Source of the DNA: an uncultured Pseudoxanthomonas sp.
Lineage (GTDB): Bacteria > Pseudomonadota > Gammaproteobacteria > Xanthomonadales > Xanthomonadaceae
Length of the DNA: 64,000 bases
NCBI RefSeq assembly: GCF_946886695.1
Contig: NZ_CAMPJD010000017.1
Coordinates: 6,841-70,840 of the forward strand
Direction: 5' to 3'
Part shown: positions 27,733 to 37,960 of the stretch, in pieces
Layout of the letters: the number at the start of each line of letters is the position of its first letter
Numbering within the stretch: position 1 is the stretch's first letter
Made by a program: the position numbers and the translations under genes
Notes under the pieces: generated by a model
The model's database searches: none
Seen by the model: the letters and a program-made list of their open reading frames with translations, nothing else
Told to the model about the DNA's origin: nothing

Positions 27733-29163
27733 ATGCTCCGACAGCTCCTCGCCACCAAGCACCCCCATGCCGCCCATCAAGAGGCCGAAGGGCTCAGCCT
27801 GCGCCGTACGCTTGGCCCCTGGGGCCTGACCGCGCTCGGCATCGGTGCGGTGATCGGTGGCGGCATCTTCGTCATCACCGGGCAGGCGGCGGCCAACCAC
27901 GCCGGGCCGGCGATCATGCTGTCGTTCGTACTGGCGGCGATCTGCTGCACTTTCTGTGCGCTGGCTTACGCGGAATTCGCTGCGATGGTGCCGGTATCCG
28001 GCAGCGCCTACACCTATACCTATGCCACGCTGGGTGAACTCACCGCGTGGTTCATCGGCTGGATGCTGGTCCTCGAGTACGGCGTGTCAGCGTCGGCGGT
28101 CGCGGTCAGCTGGACCGGCTATTTCCTGAGCCTGCTCGAACACTTCGACATCTTCCTGCCCAAGGCGTTCGTCAGCGCACCACTGGATGCGCAGCTTCGC
28201 CCGACCGGCGCCATCGCCAACGTCCCGGCCGCCGTCATCGTGCTGCTGCTGACTTGGTTGTGCTACGTGGGCATCCGCAAGTCGTCGGCCATGAACATGG
28301 CGATGGTGGTACTGAAGACCGGCCTGATCGTGCTGGTCATCATCGCCGGCTGGAAGTACGTCGACCCTTCCAACTGGCAGCCCTTCATCCCCGCCAACGA
28401 AGGCCCCGGCAAGTTCGGCTGGGATGGCGTGTTGCGCGGCGCGGCGATGGTGTTCTTCGCCTACATCGGCTTCGAGGCGGTCTCGGTGGCGGCGCAGGAA
28501 TCGCATCGCCCGCAGAAGGATCTTCCCGTCGGCATGCTGGCCTCGCTGGCTATCTGCACCGTGCTGTACATCGCCATGGCGGCGGTGATGACGGGCCTGG
28601 TGCCCTACACGGCCCTGGGCACGGCCGAACCTGTCGTGACTGCGGTTGCGGCCCATCCGGAACTGGGCTGGCTGCGGGTCACAGTGGAGATCGGCGCGCT
28701 GATCGGCCTGTCGTCAGTGGTGCTGGTGATGATCATCGGCCAACCGCGCATCTTCATGATCATGGGTCGCGACGGGCTGCTGCCGCCGGTGTTCACCAAG
28801 ATCCATCCGGAATACCGCACGCCGCACATCAACACCGTGATCACCGGCATCGGCATCGCGCTGCTGGCGGCGCTGTTCCCGCTCGATGTGCTGGGCGAAC
28901 TGACCTCGATGGGCACGCTGATCGCCTTCGCCTCGGTCTGCATCGGCGTGCTGGTCCTGCGCCGTACCCAGCCCGACCTGCCGCGTCCGTTCCGCATTCC
29001 CGCCGCCTGGCTGATCTGCTCGCTCGGCGTGCTGAGCTGCATGGCTTTGCTGTCGGCGATGACGGCCCACAACTGGATGCTGATGGCGGTCTGGACCGCC
29101 GTGGGTTTCCTGATCTATTTCCTGTACGGGTATCGCCACAGCCGCCTGCGCGGCCAGCGCTGA
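27733..29163 (+). CDS. second APC-family amino acid permease, 476 aa
   Basis: Paralogue of the gene at 26166, sharing the same blocks (IGAVIGGGIFVITGQAAANHAGPA, YAEFAAMVPVSGSAYTYTYATLGE, FFAYIGFEAVSVAAQESHRPQKDLP) and twelve predicted membrane helices. The N-terminus is shorter and lacks the acidic stretch of its neighbour. It has its own Shine-Dalgarno (CCAGGAACAC) and terminator, so the pair is a tandem duplication with independent expression. Substrate unknown, probably an amino acid. Confidence 0.88.
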   Translation: MLRQLLATKHPHAAHQEAEGLSLRRTLGPWGLTALGIGAVIGGGIFVITGQAAANHAGPAIMLSFVLAAICCTFCALAYAEFAAMVPVSGSAYTYTYATLGELTAWFIGWMLVLEYGVSASAVAVSWTGYFLSLLEHFDIFLPKAFVSAPLDAQLRPTGAIANVPAAVIVLLLTWLCYVGIRKSSAMNMAMVVLKTGLIVLVIIAGWKYVDPSNWQPFIPANEGPGKFGWDGVLRGAAMVFFAYIGFEAVSVAAQESHRPQKDLPVGMLASLAICTVLYIAMAAVMTGLVPYTALGTAEPVVTAVAAHPELGWLRVTVEIGALIGLSSVVLVMIIGQPRIFMIMGRDGLLPPVFTKIHPEYRTPHINTVITGIGIALLAALFPLDVLGELTSMGTLIAFASVCIGVLVLRRTQPDLPRPFRIPAAWLICSLGVLSCMALLSAMTAHNWMLMAVWTAVGFLIYFLYGYRHSRLRGQR

Positions 29164-29188
29164 ACCTACCCGCATCGGTGGCAGCATT

Positions 29189-29218
29189 AAAAAAGCGCGG
29201 CCCTGCCGCGCTTTTTTT
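29189..29218 (+). terminator. Rho-independent terminator
   Basis: AAAAAAGCGCGG / CCGCGCTTTTTTT hairpin with a CCCTG loop, 25 bp after the second permease. The A-tract on the other side could make it bidirectional for the convergent HiPIP gene. Confidence 0.92.
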
Positions 29219-29241
29219 CTACACACCGGATGCACACGGGG

Positions 29242-29571
29242 TCAGGGTTTCTTGGCCCAGGCGCTGCACCAGCCCTTTGCGGCCACCGAGTTCTTTGGAA
29301 ACAGCGTGCACGGACCATAGGCCTGCGTGGCCGGCGCCTTGAAGAAGTTGCAGTTGGCGCAGTGGTCGCCCGCCTTGTGCTTGGGGTGCTTCACGGTCGC
29401 GGCATTCTCGCTGTAGGCCAGCGCCTTGGCAGTCGGATTGTCGGCTGCCAGCTTGGGGAGGGTGGCGGGCGCGGCGGCATCGGCGCGCATCGCGTGCCAG
29501 GCCAACGGCGCCACGGCGGCGGCGGACAGGGTGGTGGTCAGGAAACGGCGGCGGGAGGCATCGTGGCTCAT
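29242..29571 (-). CDS. high-potential iron-sulfur protein (HiPIP), Tat-exported, 109 aa
   Basis: A twin-arginine signal (SRRRFLTTTLSAAAVAPLAW) sends a folded protein to the periplasm. The mature part has the four cluster ligands in HiPIP spacing: CANC, then GPCTLFP, then GWCSAWAKK. It should carry a 4Fe-4S cluster and shuttle electrons at high potential. ATG 29571 puts the RR pair at residues 7-9; an upstream ATG at 29613 would push it too far inward. Divergent from mtnB. The electron partners are not evident here. Confidence 0.9.
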   Translation of the reverse strand: MSHDASRRRFLTTTLSAAAVAPLAWHAMRADAAAPATLPKLAADNPTAKALAYSENAATVKHPKHKAGDHCANCNFFKAPATQAYGPCTLFPKNSVAAKGWCSAWAKKP

Positions 29572-29687
29572 CTGGCTGGGCACCTGCGGGAAGAAGGCTG
29601 CAGTCTTGGACATCGGACCGACGCGCGCATTGAGCAGGATCAATCCACCTGCAGGACCGGCAAGGCGGTTCCGCTAGAATGCGCGGC

Positions 29688-30329
29688 ATGAACGCCCTGC
29701 CCTACGACGCCGACCTGCTGCGCGACCGCGCGCAGTCCATCATCTCCAACGTGCGCGAGCTGTCGCAGCTGGGCTGGACGCCGGCCACCAGCAGCAACTT
29801 CTCGCAGCGCCTGGACGAACGGCATGCCGCCATCACCGTCTCCGGCCGCGACAAGGGTCGGCTGGTGGAGGCGGACATCATGGTGGTGGATTTCGAGGGC
29901 AAGGCCGTCGGCAGCGACCATCGCCCATCAGCCGAGACGCTGCTGCACACGCAGTTGTACCGCCGCTACCCCGAGATCGGCTGCGTGCTGCACACGCATT
30001 CGCTGGTGCAGACGGTGGCGTCGCGGCTGTTCGCCGGCGCCGGGCACGTCCGCCTGGAAGGCTTCGAACTGCTGAAGGCCTTCCACGGCAACAGCACGCA
30101 CGAGATGGCCATCGACGTGCCGGTGTTCGCCAACACCCAGGATATGCCCACGCTGGCCGCCCAGGTGGACGCGCTGCTCGACAACCAGCCGCTGTGGGGC
30201 TACCTGATCGACGGACACGGCCTGTACGCCTGGGGCCGCACGATGGCCGAAGCACGCCGCCACCTGGAGGCGTTCGAGTTCCTGTTCGCGGCCGAACTGG
30301 AACTGCGCAAGCTGGGCTGCCGCCGCTGA
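29688..30329 (+). CDS. mtnB: methylthioribulose-1-phosphate dehydratase, 213 aa
   Basis: An aldolase class II-fold zinc enzyme of methionine salvage. Zinc ligands are visible in VLHTHS and at a third His in DGHGLYAWG. The N-terminal SNFSQRLDE matches the substrate phosphate site. It is followed by mtnD and mtnC, so three consecutive steps are encoded together. The first steps (MtnP/MtnN, MtnA) and the final transaminase are not in this window. ATG 29688 precedes [11 protein letters not shown], a typical length. Confidence 0.93.
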   Translation: MNALPYDADLLRDRAQSIISNVRELSQLGWTPATSSNFSQRLDERHAAITVSGRDKGRLVEADIMVVDFEGKAVGSDHRPSAETLLHTQLYRRYPEIGCVLHTHSLVQTVASRLFAGAGHVRLEGFELLKAFHGNSTHEMAIDVPVFANTQDMPTLAAQVDALLDNQPLWGYLIDGHGLYAWGRTMAEARRHLEAFEFLFAAELELRKLGCRR

Positions 30330-30426
30330 TAGCCGGCGGTTATCCGGGCGTTCCGTTTCCCCACCAGGCCGCGCGGACCGGTCTGGTACCCTAACGGCCC
30401 CCTCTGTCGCCTCACGCCATACCGCC

Positions 30427-30984
30427 ATGAGCCGCCTGCGCATTTTCCGCGAATCCGACCCGGCCACGCCGGAGTTCGCCAGCTACGATCCCGACTTCAT
30501 CGCCACCGAGCTGAAGAAGCTCGGCGTGACCTTCGAACGCTGGAAGGCGACCAAGGAGATCGAACCCGGCGCGCCGCCGGAAGACGTGATCGACGCCTAC
30601 CGCGCCGACATCGACCGGCTGGTCGCCGAGCGCGGCTTCAAGACCGTCGACGTCGTCAGCATCGCGCCGGACAACCCGCAGCGCGAAGCGATGCGCGCCA
30701 AGTTCCTGGATGAGCACTACCACAAGGAAGACGAGGTGCGCTTCTTTGTCGCGGGCTCGGGCCTGTTCACGCTGCACGTGGGCGACAAGGTCTATGAAAT
30801 CGAATGCGTGCAGGACGACCTGATCGGCGTGCCCGACAGCACGCTGCACTGGTTCGACATGGGGCCGGAGCCGAGTTTCGTGGCGATCCGCTTCTTCACC
30901 GAACCGGACGGCTGGGTCGGCCACTTCACCGGCACCACGCTGGCGCAGCAGTTCCCACGCTACGAAGGCCTGACCGAACGCTGA
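30427..30984 (+). CDS. mtnD: acireductone dioxygenase, 185 aa
   Basis: A cupin that uses Fe(II) to give the methionine keto-acid precursor, or Ni(II) for an off-pathway product. The metal motif [19 protein letters not shown] carries His, His and Glu, with the fourth ligand His in STLHWFD. Length is right. It lies 97 bp after mtnB with ATG at 30427. A palindromic repeat (30987) sits just behind its stop. Confidence 0.95.
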   Translation: MSRLRIFRESDPATPEFASYDPDFIATELKKLGVTFERWKATKEIEPGAPPEDVIDAYRADIDRLVAERGFKTVDVVSIAPDNPQREAMRAKFLDEHYHKEDEVRFFVAGSGLFTLHVGDKVYEIECVQDDLIGVPDSTLHWFDMGPEPSFVAIRFFTEPDGWVGHFTGTTLAQQFPRYEGLTER

Positions 30985-30986
30985 CG

Positions 30987-31021
30987 CCCCTCTCCCGTCG
31001 GGAGAGGGGTTGAGGTGAGGG
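30987..31021. repeat. palindromic repeat of the DUF559-flank family, no gene
   Basis: CCCCTCTCCC-GTC-GGGAGAGGGG (30987-31009) followed by TTGAGGTGAGGG. It has the same architecture as the repeats at 12145, 12565 and 63948. It starts 2 bp after mtnD. Confidence 0.85.
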
Positions 31022-31098
31022 TCCGGCGAAACGATGGGGATGAACCGTCGCGCCAAGGATCGGCTCCTGCTGCCCTCCCTTTGCTCTCCACGAAAAGC

Positions 31099-31122
31099 GT
31101 AGCGGAGCAAGCTCCGCTCTAC
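31099..31122. repeat. GTAG-type hairpin upstream of mtnC
   Basis: GTAGCGGAGCAAGCTCCGCT followed by CTAC: GTAG at one end, CTAC at the other, with a GCGGAGC/GCTCCGC stem. A single REP-like unit 20 bp upstream of mtnC. Confidence 0.75.
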
Positions 31123-31141
31123 CGCGAACCAGAAGAACCCC

Positions 31142-31846
31142 ATGCCCGTTTCCGCCATCCTCACCGACATCGAAGGCACCACCAGCAGCATCTCGTTCGT
31201 GAAGGACGTGCTGTTCCCGTACGCGCGCCGCGCCCTGCCCGGCTTCGTGCGCGAGCACGGCGACGAGCCGGAGGTGCGTCGTTGGCTGGATGTCGTGGCC
31301 ACCGAACACGGCAGCATCTGCAGCGATGACGTCATCGTGGAAACGCTGCAGGGCTGGATCGACCAGGATCGCAAGCACACAGCGCTGAAGGCGCTCCAGG
31401 GCCTGATCTGGGAGGCCGGCTACCGCGATGCGGATTTCACCGCCCACATCTACCCCGATGCAGCGCCAGCGTTGCGCCACTGGCATGCACAGGGTTACCC
31501 GCTCTACGTCTATTCATCCGGTTCGGTGCCGGCGCAGAAGCTGTTCTTCGGCCACAGTGACGCCGGCGACCTGTCGCCGATGTTCTCGGGCTGGTTCGAT
31601 ACCGAAATCGGCGGCAAGCGCGAGGCGGCCAGTTACCAGGCCATCGCCGAGCGCATCGGCGTGCCTCCCGGGAACATCCTGTTCCTGTCCGACGTCGTGG
31701 AGGAACTGGATGCCGCGCGCGATGCCGGCCTGCAGACGTGCCTGGTCGACCGTCGGGACGACTACCCCGCGCCGCGCGAAGGTGATGCGGCACGTGGTCA
31801 CGTGCGCGTCGCCTCCTTCACTGACATCGAGCTGCCCACCGCGTGA
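31142..31846 (+). CDS. mtnC: enolase-phosphatase E1, 234 aa
   Basis: A HAD-family enzyme that enolises and dephosphorylates diketo-methylthiopentyl phosphate, making the substrate of MtnD. The nucleophile motif LTDIEGTTS (Asp9) is typical of MtnC, as are [16 protein letters not shown] and the C-terminal [16 protein letters not shown] 31142 follows CCAGAAGAACCCC. The stop overlaps the GTG of the DMT exporter, so expression is coupled. Confidence 0.94.
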   Translation: MPVSAILTDIEGTTSSISFVKDVLFPYARRALPGFVREHGDEPEVRRWLDVVATEHGSICSDDVIVETLQGWIDQDRKHTALKALQGLIWEAGYRDADFTAHIYPDAAPALRHWHAQGYPLYVYSSGSVPAQKLFFGHSDAGDLSPMFSGWFDTEIGGKREAASYQAIAERIGVPPGNILFLSDVVEELDAARDAGLQTCLVDRRDDYPAPREGDAARGHVRVASFTDIELPTA

Positions 31847-32721
31847 GCGACGCCGCTTCGCAGCGCCGCGCCACCCTGGCGGGGCTGGTCGCGATCCTGC
31901 TGTGGGCGTCGCTTGCATTGTTGACGACGGCGACGGGCAACCTGCCGCCTTTCCAGGTGCTGGCCGTCGGCTTCGGCATCGCCGCCGTGCTGGGCATCCT
32001 GCGCGCAGGCCTGCGCGGTAGCGCAGGTTGGCGCGAGCTGCGCCAGCCGCTGTCCGCGTTCGCGCTGTCCACGCTCGCTCTGTTCGGCTATCACGCGCTC
32101 TACTTCATCGCGCTGAAGCGCGCACCGGCCGTGGAAGCCAACCTGCTCAACTACCTGTGGCCGCTGCTGATCGTGGTGTTCGCAGGCCTGTTCGGCGGTG
32201 TCTCCGTGCGCCCCGGCCAGTGGCTGGGCACCGGCCTCGGCCTGATCGCGGCGGTACTGCTGGTGACCCGCGGGCGCAGCCTGCAGATCGAGCCATCGCA
32301 TGTCCCCGGCTATGTTGCCGCGTTGGGCGCGGCGCTGATCTGGTCGCTGTATTCGGTACTCAACCGACGCCACGCCGAGGTGCCCAGCGCGGCGATCACC
32401 ATGGCCTGCGCGGGCGTCGCGGTGCTGGGCGCCGTCGCGCACCTGCTGGGCGAGGAGACGGTCACTCCCACCGCAAGCCAGTGGGCCGTGCTGGTGCTCA
32501 TGGGCATCGGCCCGGTGGGTGCCGCGTTCTGGCTGTGGGACCATGGCACCAAGCGCGGCGATATCGCCCTTCTGGGCAGCCTGTCCTACCTGGCGCCACT
32601 GCTGTCGACCCTGCTGCTGGTGGCCTCGGGGCGCGCGCAGGCGCATTGGATACAAGCCGTCGCGATCACATTGCTCATGATCGGTGCGTGGCTCAGCGTG
32701 CGCGCGAGCCGCACGCGTTGA
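31843..32721 (+). CDS. EamA/DMT-family exporter, 292 aa
   Basis: Ten hydrophobic helices in two EamA repeats. The second repeat begins [21 protein letters not shown]. It looks like YddG-type exporters of aromatic or other metabolites, but no substrate can be read off. It starts at GTG 31843, overlapping the mtnC stop (GTGA). Coupling to methionine salvage could mean export of a thio-metabolite, which is inference. A terminator follows at 32851. Confidence 0.87.
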   Translation: MSDAASQRRATLAGLVAILLWASLALLTTATGNLPPFQVLAVGFGIAAVLGILRAGLRGSAGWRELRQPLSAFALSTLALFGYHALYFIALKRAPAVEANLLNYLWPLLIVVFAGLFGGVSVRPGQWLGTGLGLIAAVLLVTRGRSLQIEPSHVPGYVAALGAALIWSLYSVLNRRHAEVPSAAITMACAGVAVLGAVAHLLGEETVTPTASQWAVLVLMGIGPVGAAFWLWDHGTKRGDIALLGSLSYLAPLLSTLLLVASGRAQAHWIQAVAITLLMIGAWLSVRASRTR

Positions 32722-32850
32722 TGAGAGCGATTCGCGTTTCCGCATGTCGGGACGTGTTTCCCTAGACTGCGCGCACGTCGCAAGCCAGCCCAACGCCAGC
32801 CAGCCACGCATGCCCCGCCCGCCAGCCTCCGCTCGCCCGCAAGGACATGG

Positions 32851-32877
32851 AACGCCTCCCATCGGGAGGCGTTTTCG
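32851..32877 (+). terminator. Rho-independent terminator
   Basis: AACGCCTCCC-ATC-GGGAGGCGTT followed by TTCGTT, about 130 bp after the exporter. The 130 bp between hold no gene that I can support. Confidence 0.85.
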
Positions 32878-32886
32878 TTCATGGCA

Positions 32887-33462
32887 TCAGGCGTGGATCT
32901 TCTCACCACGCGCCAACATGGCGACCAGTTTCTCCACCCGCGCCTGTTTCGTTTCGAGCTTCACGGCGGTCTGCACGCGCCAACACACGGCATACCGGTT
33001 GGTCCTGTCGAGTGCGTCGAAGAAGGCCTTGGCCTTGCGATTCTCCGCCAGCGCCTGGGCGAGTTCGGCCGGCACGTCCATCGATCTGGCGCCGTCGTAG
33101 GCCGCATCCCAGCGACCATCGGCCTTGGCCGCCTCGACTTCGCGCATGCCCGCCGGACGCATCCGTCCTGCCGCGACCAGCACATCGATCTTGGCGACGT
33201 TGATCTTGGACCACGTGCTGCGCGAACGACGCGGCGTGAAGCGCTGCAGGAAGCACTGCGCGTCGAAGCCCTTCTTCTGCCCGTCGATCCAGCCATGGCA
33301 CAGCGCCACGTCGAGCGCTTCCGCATAGCTCACCGACGCGATGCCCGAGTCCTTCTTCGCGATCCTGAGCCACACGCCCTCGGACGTGGCATGGCGCTCC
33401 AGCCAGCGCTCCCACGCGGCGGCGTCCACGAAGTACTCGATGGGAAGTTCCGTCGCGGCCAT
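32887..33462 (-). CDS. YdeI/OmpD-associated family protein, 191 aa
   Basis: The family pattern is evident: WLERHATSEGVWLRIAKKDSG, then SYAEALDVALCHGWIDGQKKGFD and QRFTPRRSRSTWSKINV, then a helical C-terminus with LAQALAENRKAKAFFDAL. Members are small cytosolic proteins of unclear function, sometimes linked to antimicrobial resistance. ATG 33462 lies 2 bp after the upstream phosphoesterase stop, so the two are one transcript. Confidence 0.88.
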   Translation of the reverse strand: MAATELPIEYFVDAAAWERWLERHATSEGVWLRIAKKDSGIASVSYAEALDVALCHGWIDGQKKGFDAQCFLQRFTPRRSRSTWSKINVAKIDVLVAAGRMRPAGMREVEAAKADGRWDAAYDGARSMDVPAELAQALAENRKAKAFFDALDRTNRYAVCWRVQTAVKLETKQARVEKLVAMLARGEKIHA

Positions 33463-33464
33463 GA

Positions 33465-35045
33465 TCAGGGCTCTGCGAGCTGCAGGCGATACGACGTGCG
33501 GGCCGATAGTTCGCCACGCCAGCGGTCGAAGGCGCGCACCTCCACCGCATGTTCGCCTTCAGCCAGGTCGGTGGGCAGCGCGCCGCGCCACAGGTGCTGG
33601 GAAGCTTCGGCTTCCGGCGATCGGTCATAGCCACGCAAGGCATCGGCCGTGTCGTCGCGCATGTTCTCCCGCAGCAGGCGGGGATCGGGTAGTTCGACGC
33701 GCTTCATCGGCTTCCATTCGCCGCCATCGATCCGGTACTCGACACGGGTCTCCGCATCCCCCATGTAGACATTGGCGAACACGCCCCACGCCGGATACGC
33801 GCCCTTGCGCAGCACACGCGGCGCGTGCAGGCCGATGCCGCTGTCGTCCGCGCCGCGCGCCGGATGCCACAACAGCGCGTACTCGCCGCCCGCCCGCACG
33901 CGCAACCGCGCGTAGCCATTGGGCGTACCGTCTGCCATCGTCGTTTCGGGAATGCCGTCGGCATCCTTGACGCCCGACCAGTAGGCGCCGCAAGCCGCGC
34001 CGACGTTGTACTCATGCAGCGGCCGGAGGCCGTGCCAACCGGTGGAAACGTCGTGGTACCAGTGTCGCTGGGTATGGGTATGCCCACTGAGGAGCAGCAC
34101 GTGCGGGAAATCCTCCAGCATCGCGAACAGGCGCTCGCGGTATTCCCGGCGGAAGCCGCGTGCGCCCGGCTCGTAGAAGGGGATGTGCACGCCGATCACC
34201 AGCAGCCGGTCCTTGCGCACCGTGGGCAGGTACGCCTGCAGGAAGGCGAACTGGTCTTCGCGCAGCCCGCCGAAGTACGCAGGCACGCTGCCGGGCTGGT
34301 AGATCACGTCGTCCAGGCCGATGAACGTCGCGACCTCTTCTTCCCACGCGAACGTGTCCGGGCCCAGGTGATGGCGGAACGTGCGCAGCGAATCCTCATC
34401 GCCGGCGGCATCGAAGTCGAGGTCGTGGTTGCCCGGAATGAACAGCCACGGCACCTGCAGGCTCATCGTCGTGCGCAGGATCTGCGGATACAGCGACAGG
34501 TCGTCGTTGGTCACGTCGCCCAGGGTCAGGCCCAGCGCGGCGCCGTGCCTGCCGACCAGCGGCTGCACGATGTCGCGCCAGTAGTAGTCCACGTCCTTCA
34601 CGGAAGAGGTCTGGCTGTCGGCGAACAGCAGCACATCGAGCGCGCCCTTCGCCTCCTTCACCCGCGGACGAAGCCCGAAATGCGTGCAGTCCGGTTGCCG
34701 CTGCGGGATGCCGCCGTATTTCAGCGTGGGACCGGCGTGGTACTGCAGGTTGCGCCAGCGGGCCGGCAAGCCGTCCGGTCGCACCGCCAGATCGTAGCCG
34801 GCCGGTCTGATGATGAAGAGCGTACGCCCGTCAACGTAGTCGAGGCTGTATTCACCCCGCGCATCCGTGACCGCGATGTCGACACCGTTGGACACCTTGA
34901 TGCCCGGCAGGCCCGGTTCCCCCGCATCGCGGGCGCCGTTGCCGTTGCGATCCTCGTACACCTGTCCCCAGTTGCAGGGCGGCGGCAGTGCATGGGCGGG
35001 GACCGTCAGCAGTGTCAGGACGAGGGCGATCAACGAAGCGCGCAT
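33465..35045 (-). CDS. exported calcineurin-like metallophosphoesterase, 526 aa
   Basis: The signal peptide (MRASLIALVLTLLTVPAHA) is followed by an SdrD-like beta domain (DRNGNGARDAGEPGLPGIKV). The metallophosphatase core has LLFADSQ (in place of the usual D-x-H motif), LGDVTND, IPGNHDLD, GVHIPFY and SGHTHTQ. A C-terminal beta domain ends WRGELSARTSYRLQL. The first metal motif is FADSQ where DxH is common, but this is a known variant in this branch. Probably periplasmic, with unknown substrate (phosphate ester or teichoic-like polymer). A GTAG repeat pair lies upstream. Confidence 0.87.
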   Translation of the reverse strand: MRASLIALVLTLLTVPAHALPPPCNWGQVYEDRNGNGARDAGEPGLPGIKVSNGVDIAVTDARGEYSLDYVDGRTLFIIRPAGYDLAVRPDGLPARWRNLQYHAGPTLKYGGIPQRQPDCTHFGLRPRVKEAKGALDVLLFADSQTSSVKDVDYYWRDIVQPLVGRHGAALGLTLGDVTNDDLSLYPQILRTTMSLQVPWLFIPGNHDLDFDAAGDEDSLRTFRHHLGPDTFAWEEEVATFIGLDDVIYQPGSVPAYFGGLREDQFAFLQAYLPTVRKDRLLVIGVHIPFYEPGARGFRREYRERLFAMLEDFPHVLLLSGHTHTQRHWYHDVSTGWHGLRPLHEYNVGAACGAYWSGVKDADGIPETTMADGTPNGYARLRVRAGGEYALLWHPARGADDSGIGLHAPRVLRKGAYPAWGVFANVYMGDAETRVEYRIDGGEWKPMKRVELPDPRLLRENMRDDTADALRGYDRSPEAEASQHLWRGALPTDLAEGEHAVEVRAFDRWRGELSARTSYRLQLAEP

Positions 35046-35098
35046 GGCGACTCCAGCCGGAAGACCGGGAGATTATGGCGCAGCAACAGCATTGCCGT

Positions 35099-35222
35099 TG
35101 TAGGAGCGACGTAAGTCGCGACCGCACGGCTGGATCACCATGGAGATGTGCTGCAAGCGATACCGACGATGGACCATCGCGTTCGATCCAGATCCACGGT
35201 CGCGACTTACGTCGCTCCTACA
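35099..35222. repeat. GTAG-type palindromic repeat pair
   Basis: Perfect 26-bp inverted arms (35099-35124, 35197-35222) begin TGTAGGAGCGACGTAAGTCG and enclose 72 bp. Both arms carry A where the 18716 pair has G, so the arms changed together. The 35046-35237 gap between the phosphoesterase gene and hisI is mostly this element. Confidence 0.9.
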
Positions 35223-35237
35223 AGGTGCGAGGGAAGC

Positions 35238-35864
35238 TCACGTGGACGCGTGGCGTTGGCGCAGCACGTCGACGGCATCGGCCAGCGACAGGCCGCGTGC
35301 GCGCAGCAGGGCGGTCAGGTGGTACAGCAGATCGGCACTTTCGCCGAGCAGCGCGGTTTCGTCCTGCGCCACGGCCGCCAACGCTGTTTCCACGCCCTCC
35401 TCGCCCACCTTCTGCGCGATGCGGCGGACGCCGGCCTCGAACAGTCGCGTGGTGTAGCTGTCGGCGGGCCGTTCGCGCTCGCGCTGCGCAACGAGGGCAT
35501 CCAGTTCCGACAGAAATGCCGACGGCGCCGACGGGAAGCAGCTGGCGCGCTGCAGATGACACGTGGGGCCGCGCGGGTGCGCGAGCATCAGTAGCGTGTC
35601 GTTGTCGCAGTCGACTTCGACCGAGACGAGGTCCAGTACATGTCCTGAGCTTTCTCCCTTGGTCCACAGACGCTGCTTGCTGCGACTGAAGAAAGTCACC
35701 TGCCGGTGCGCGAGTGTTGCTTCCAGCGCTTCGAGGTTCATGTAGCCCAGCATCAGCACACGCAGATTCGCCGCATCCTGCACGACGACGGGTAGCAGTC
35801 CATCGCCTTTGCTCCAGTCCAGGCTGGATGGATCGAATGCCGGTTGCCGCTTGTCAGTCGCCAC
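35238..35864 (-). CDS. hisI: bifunctional phosphoribosyl-AMP cyclohydrolase / phosphoribosyl-ATP pyrophosphatase, 208 aa
   Basis: Catalyses histidine steps 2 and 3. The N-terminal HisI part has [30 protein letters not shown] and the zinc-site [10 protein letters not shown] with GPTCH. The C-terminal HisE part is a helical MazG-like domain with [21 protein letters not shown] and ESADLLYHL. Its start overlaps hisF by 11 bp. It is the last gene of the operon, followed by a GTAG repeat pair. Confidence 0.95.
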   Translation of the reverse strand: MATDKRQPAFDPSSLDWSKGDGLLPVVVQDAANLRVLMLGYMNLEALEATLAHRQVTFFSRSKQRLWTKGESSGHVLDLVSVEVDCDNDTLLMLAHPRGPTCHLQRASCFPSAPSAFLSELDALVAQRERERPADSYTTRLFEAGVRRIAQKVGEEGVETALAAVAQDETALLGESADLLYHLTALLRARGLSLADAVDVLRQRHAST

Positions 35865-36630
35865 GTCTCACCTCGATGCCTTGTTGCGCCAGTGCCTGCT
35901 TCAGTGCCGGAATGCGGATGTGGCCGCTGTGGAAGACGCTGGCGGCCAGTGCACCGTCCACATCCGCCTGCCGGAACACGTCGGTGAAATGCTCCACCTC
36001 GCCTGCGCCACCCGAGGCAACGAGCGGCACTTCGCAGACCCTGCGAACCGCCTGCAACTGCGCCAGGTCGTAGCCTCGCCGCACGCCATCCTGGTCCATG
36101 CAGTTCAACACGATCTCGCCAGCGCCCAGGCCCTGCGCCTGCACGACCCAATCCAGCGTCCGCAGGCCGGCACCCTGCATTTTCGTGGGATCGCCGGAGT
36201 AGCGGCGCACGCGCCACTCGCCATCCGGCTCGCGAATGGAATCCACGCCGACCACCACGCATTGCACACCGAACGCCTGCGCCAGTTCGCCGATCAGGTC
36301 CGGACGCTCCAGCGCGGGCGTGTTGACCGACACCTTGTCGGCCCCGCTGTACAGTACGCGGCGGGCTGTCTCCACGTCGCGGATGCCGCCCGCCACGCAG
36401 AACGGAATATCCAGCAGCCGCGACACGCGCTCGATCCAGGCGTAGTCGACCGAACGCCCCTCCGGACTGGCGCTGATGTCGTAGAACACCAGTTCGTCGG
36501 CCCCTTCGTCGCGGTAGCGCAGCGCCAGCTCCGCGATGTCGCCCATGTCGACGTGGTCGCGGAACTTCACGCCCTTGACCACCCGGCCCTTGCGCACGTC
36601 CAGGCAGGGAATGATGCGCCGGCTCAGCAT
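35854..36630 (-). CDS. hisF: imidazole glycerol phosphate synthase cyclase subunit, 258 aa
   Basis: A TIM barrel that joins PRFAR with ammonia from HisH. Catalytic Asp residues lie in [14 protein letters not shown] (Asp11) and VVVGVDSI (Asp near 130). Phosphate-binding glycines include VAGGIRD and ASGGAGE. Overlaps hisA by 7 bp and hisI by 11 bp. Confidence 0.96.
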   Translation of the reverse strand: MLSRRIIPCLDVRKGRVVKGVKFRDHVDMGDIAELALRYRDEGADELVFYDISASPEGRSVDYAWIERVSRLLDIPFCVAGGIRDVETARRVLYSGADKVSVNTPALERPDLIGELAQAFGVQCVVVGVDSIREPDGEWRVRRYSGDPTKMQGAGLRTLDWVVQAQGLGAGEIVLNCMDQDGVRRGYDLAQLQAVRRVCEVPLVASGGAGEVEHFTDVFRQADVDGALAASVFHSGHIRIPALKQALAQQGIEVRRGD

Positions 36631-37361
36631 GCCAGCGCTTCCGGCAAGGCGAAGCGGCCTTCAAGCAACGCACGCCCGAGCACGATGCCGGCGCAACCCG
36701 CTTCGCGAGCCCCGATGACATCCGCCACCGCGCTCACCCCGCCCGAGGCCTGCACGGCCAAGCCGGGCAAGGTGGTGCGCAGGTGGGCGTACAGGTCGAG
36801 GTTGGGCCCGCTCAGCATGCCGTCGCGGGCGATGTCGGTGCACAGCAGTTGGCGCAGGCCGGCACCCGCGTAGCGCAAGGCAAGGTCGTCCAGCGTCTCG
36901 GATGCCGTCTCCGTCCAGCCATGCACCGGCAGGCGCCACGTTCCGTCGTCGTCGCGTCGCGTATCCAGCGCCACGGTGATGCGCTCGCTGCCGAACTCGG
37001 CCAGCCACGCCACGACGGCATCCGGGTCGCGGACCGACAACGAACCGATGACGACACGTTCCGCGCCTGCAGCGAGGATCCGCGCCACATCATCGCGCCC
37101 GCGCACACCACCGCCCGTCTGCACCTTCAACGAGGTCGTGCGCGCGATTTCGCCCAGCAACGGCGCTAGCGTGTAGCCGCCGGCACGCGCCGCGTCCAGA
37201 TCGACCAGGTGCAGCCATTCGGCACCCTGCGAGGCGTAGCGCTGCGCGACCTCCAGCGGCGTGCCGTCATAGCGTGTTTCGCGTGCATAGTCGCCCTGCG
37301 CCAGCCGCACGACGCGGCCATCGCGTACGTCGATGGCGGGATAAACGGTGAAACCTGTCAT
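36624..37361 (-). CDS. hisA: ProFAR isomerase, 245 aa
   Basis: The histidine pathway's Amadori isomerase, with a half-barrel repeat related to HisF. The motifs are [19 protein letters not shown] (general base Asp) and [14 protein letters not shown] (general acid Asp), and the C-terminal phosphate loop reads [13 protein letters not shown] 37361 overlaps the hisH stop by ATGA; the open frame upstream is read-through of hisH sequence in another frame. Confidence 0.96.
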   Translation of the reverse strand: MTGFTVYPAIDVRDGRVVRLAQGDYARETRYDGTPLEVAQRYASQGAEWLHLVDLDAARAGGYTLAPLLGEIARTTSLKVQTGGGVRGRDDVARILAAGAERVVIGSLSVRDPDAVVAWLAEFGSERITVALDTRRDDDGTWRLPVHGWTETASETLDDLALRYAGAGLRQLLCTDIARDGMLSGPNLDLYAHLRTTLPGLAVQASGGVSAVADVIGAREAGCAGIVLGRALLEGRFALPEALAC

Positions 37362-37960
37362 TGCAGTCCGTACTCGATGAAGTTCTTCAGCAACCGTGCG
37401 CCGACGGCACCCGAGCGCTCGGGATGGAACTGGGCGCCGGCCACATTGCCCCGCTGCACCACCGCGGCGAACGCGTGGCCGTGCTCGCTGCTGCACAGGC
37501 AGTCGTCGTCGACGGCTGCGGCATAGCTGTGGACGAAGTAGGCGTGGTCGCCGTCAGCGATGCCTTCCACCAGCGAGCCGCCGCGTCGCCGCTGCAGGGT
37601 ATTCCAGCCCATGTGCGGTACGCGGATGCCGGGTGCGGCGCGCAACTTGCGTACGCGTCCCGGCAGCAAGCCCAGGCAGGGGGTGTCCTCCTCCTCGGAA
37701 TGCGCGAACAACAGCTGCACGCCGACGCAGACACCCAGCAGCGGCTTGTCCAGCGTGCGCAGCACGTCGACCAGGTCCAGTTCCTGCAGTCGCGCCATGC
37801 ACACGGCGGCGGCGCCCACACCGGGCAGGATCACCCGGTCCGCAGCGCGGATCGTCGCCGCGTCGCCGGTAAGTTCCGCTTCCACGCCGAGGCGCTGCAA
37901 CGCATATCGCACCGAGCCGATATTGGAGCCACCGGCATCGACCAGGACCACCTTCGTCAC
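37358..37960 (-). CDS. hisH: imidazole glycerol phosphate synthase glutaminase subunit, 200 aa
   Basis: A class I glutamine amidotransferase that feeds ammonia to HisF. The catalytic Cys is in [11 protein letters not shown], and the His/Glu pair in [11 protein letters not shown]. The oxyanion region reads [11 protein letters not shown]. Both ends overlap neighbours by 4 bp. Confidence 0.95.
   Translation of the reverse strand: MTKVVLVDAGGSNIGSVRYALQRLGVEAELTGDAATIRAADRVILPGVGAAAVCMARLQELDLVDVLRTLDKPLLGVCVGVQLLFAHSEEEDTPCLGLLPGRVRKLRAAPGIRVPHMGWNTLQRRRGGSLVEGIADGDHAYFVHSYAAAVDDDCLCSSEHGHAFAAVVQRGNVAGAQFHPERSGAVGARLLKNFIEYGLQ

Noticed and set aside
32722..32850. Possible short gene between the exporter and its terminator
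   Set aside because: The longest frame from a plausible ATG is 14 codons ([14 protein letters not shown]) with no conserved feature.
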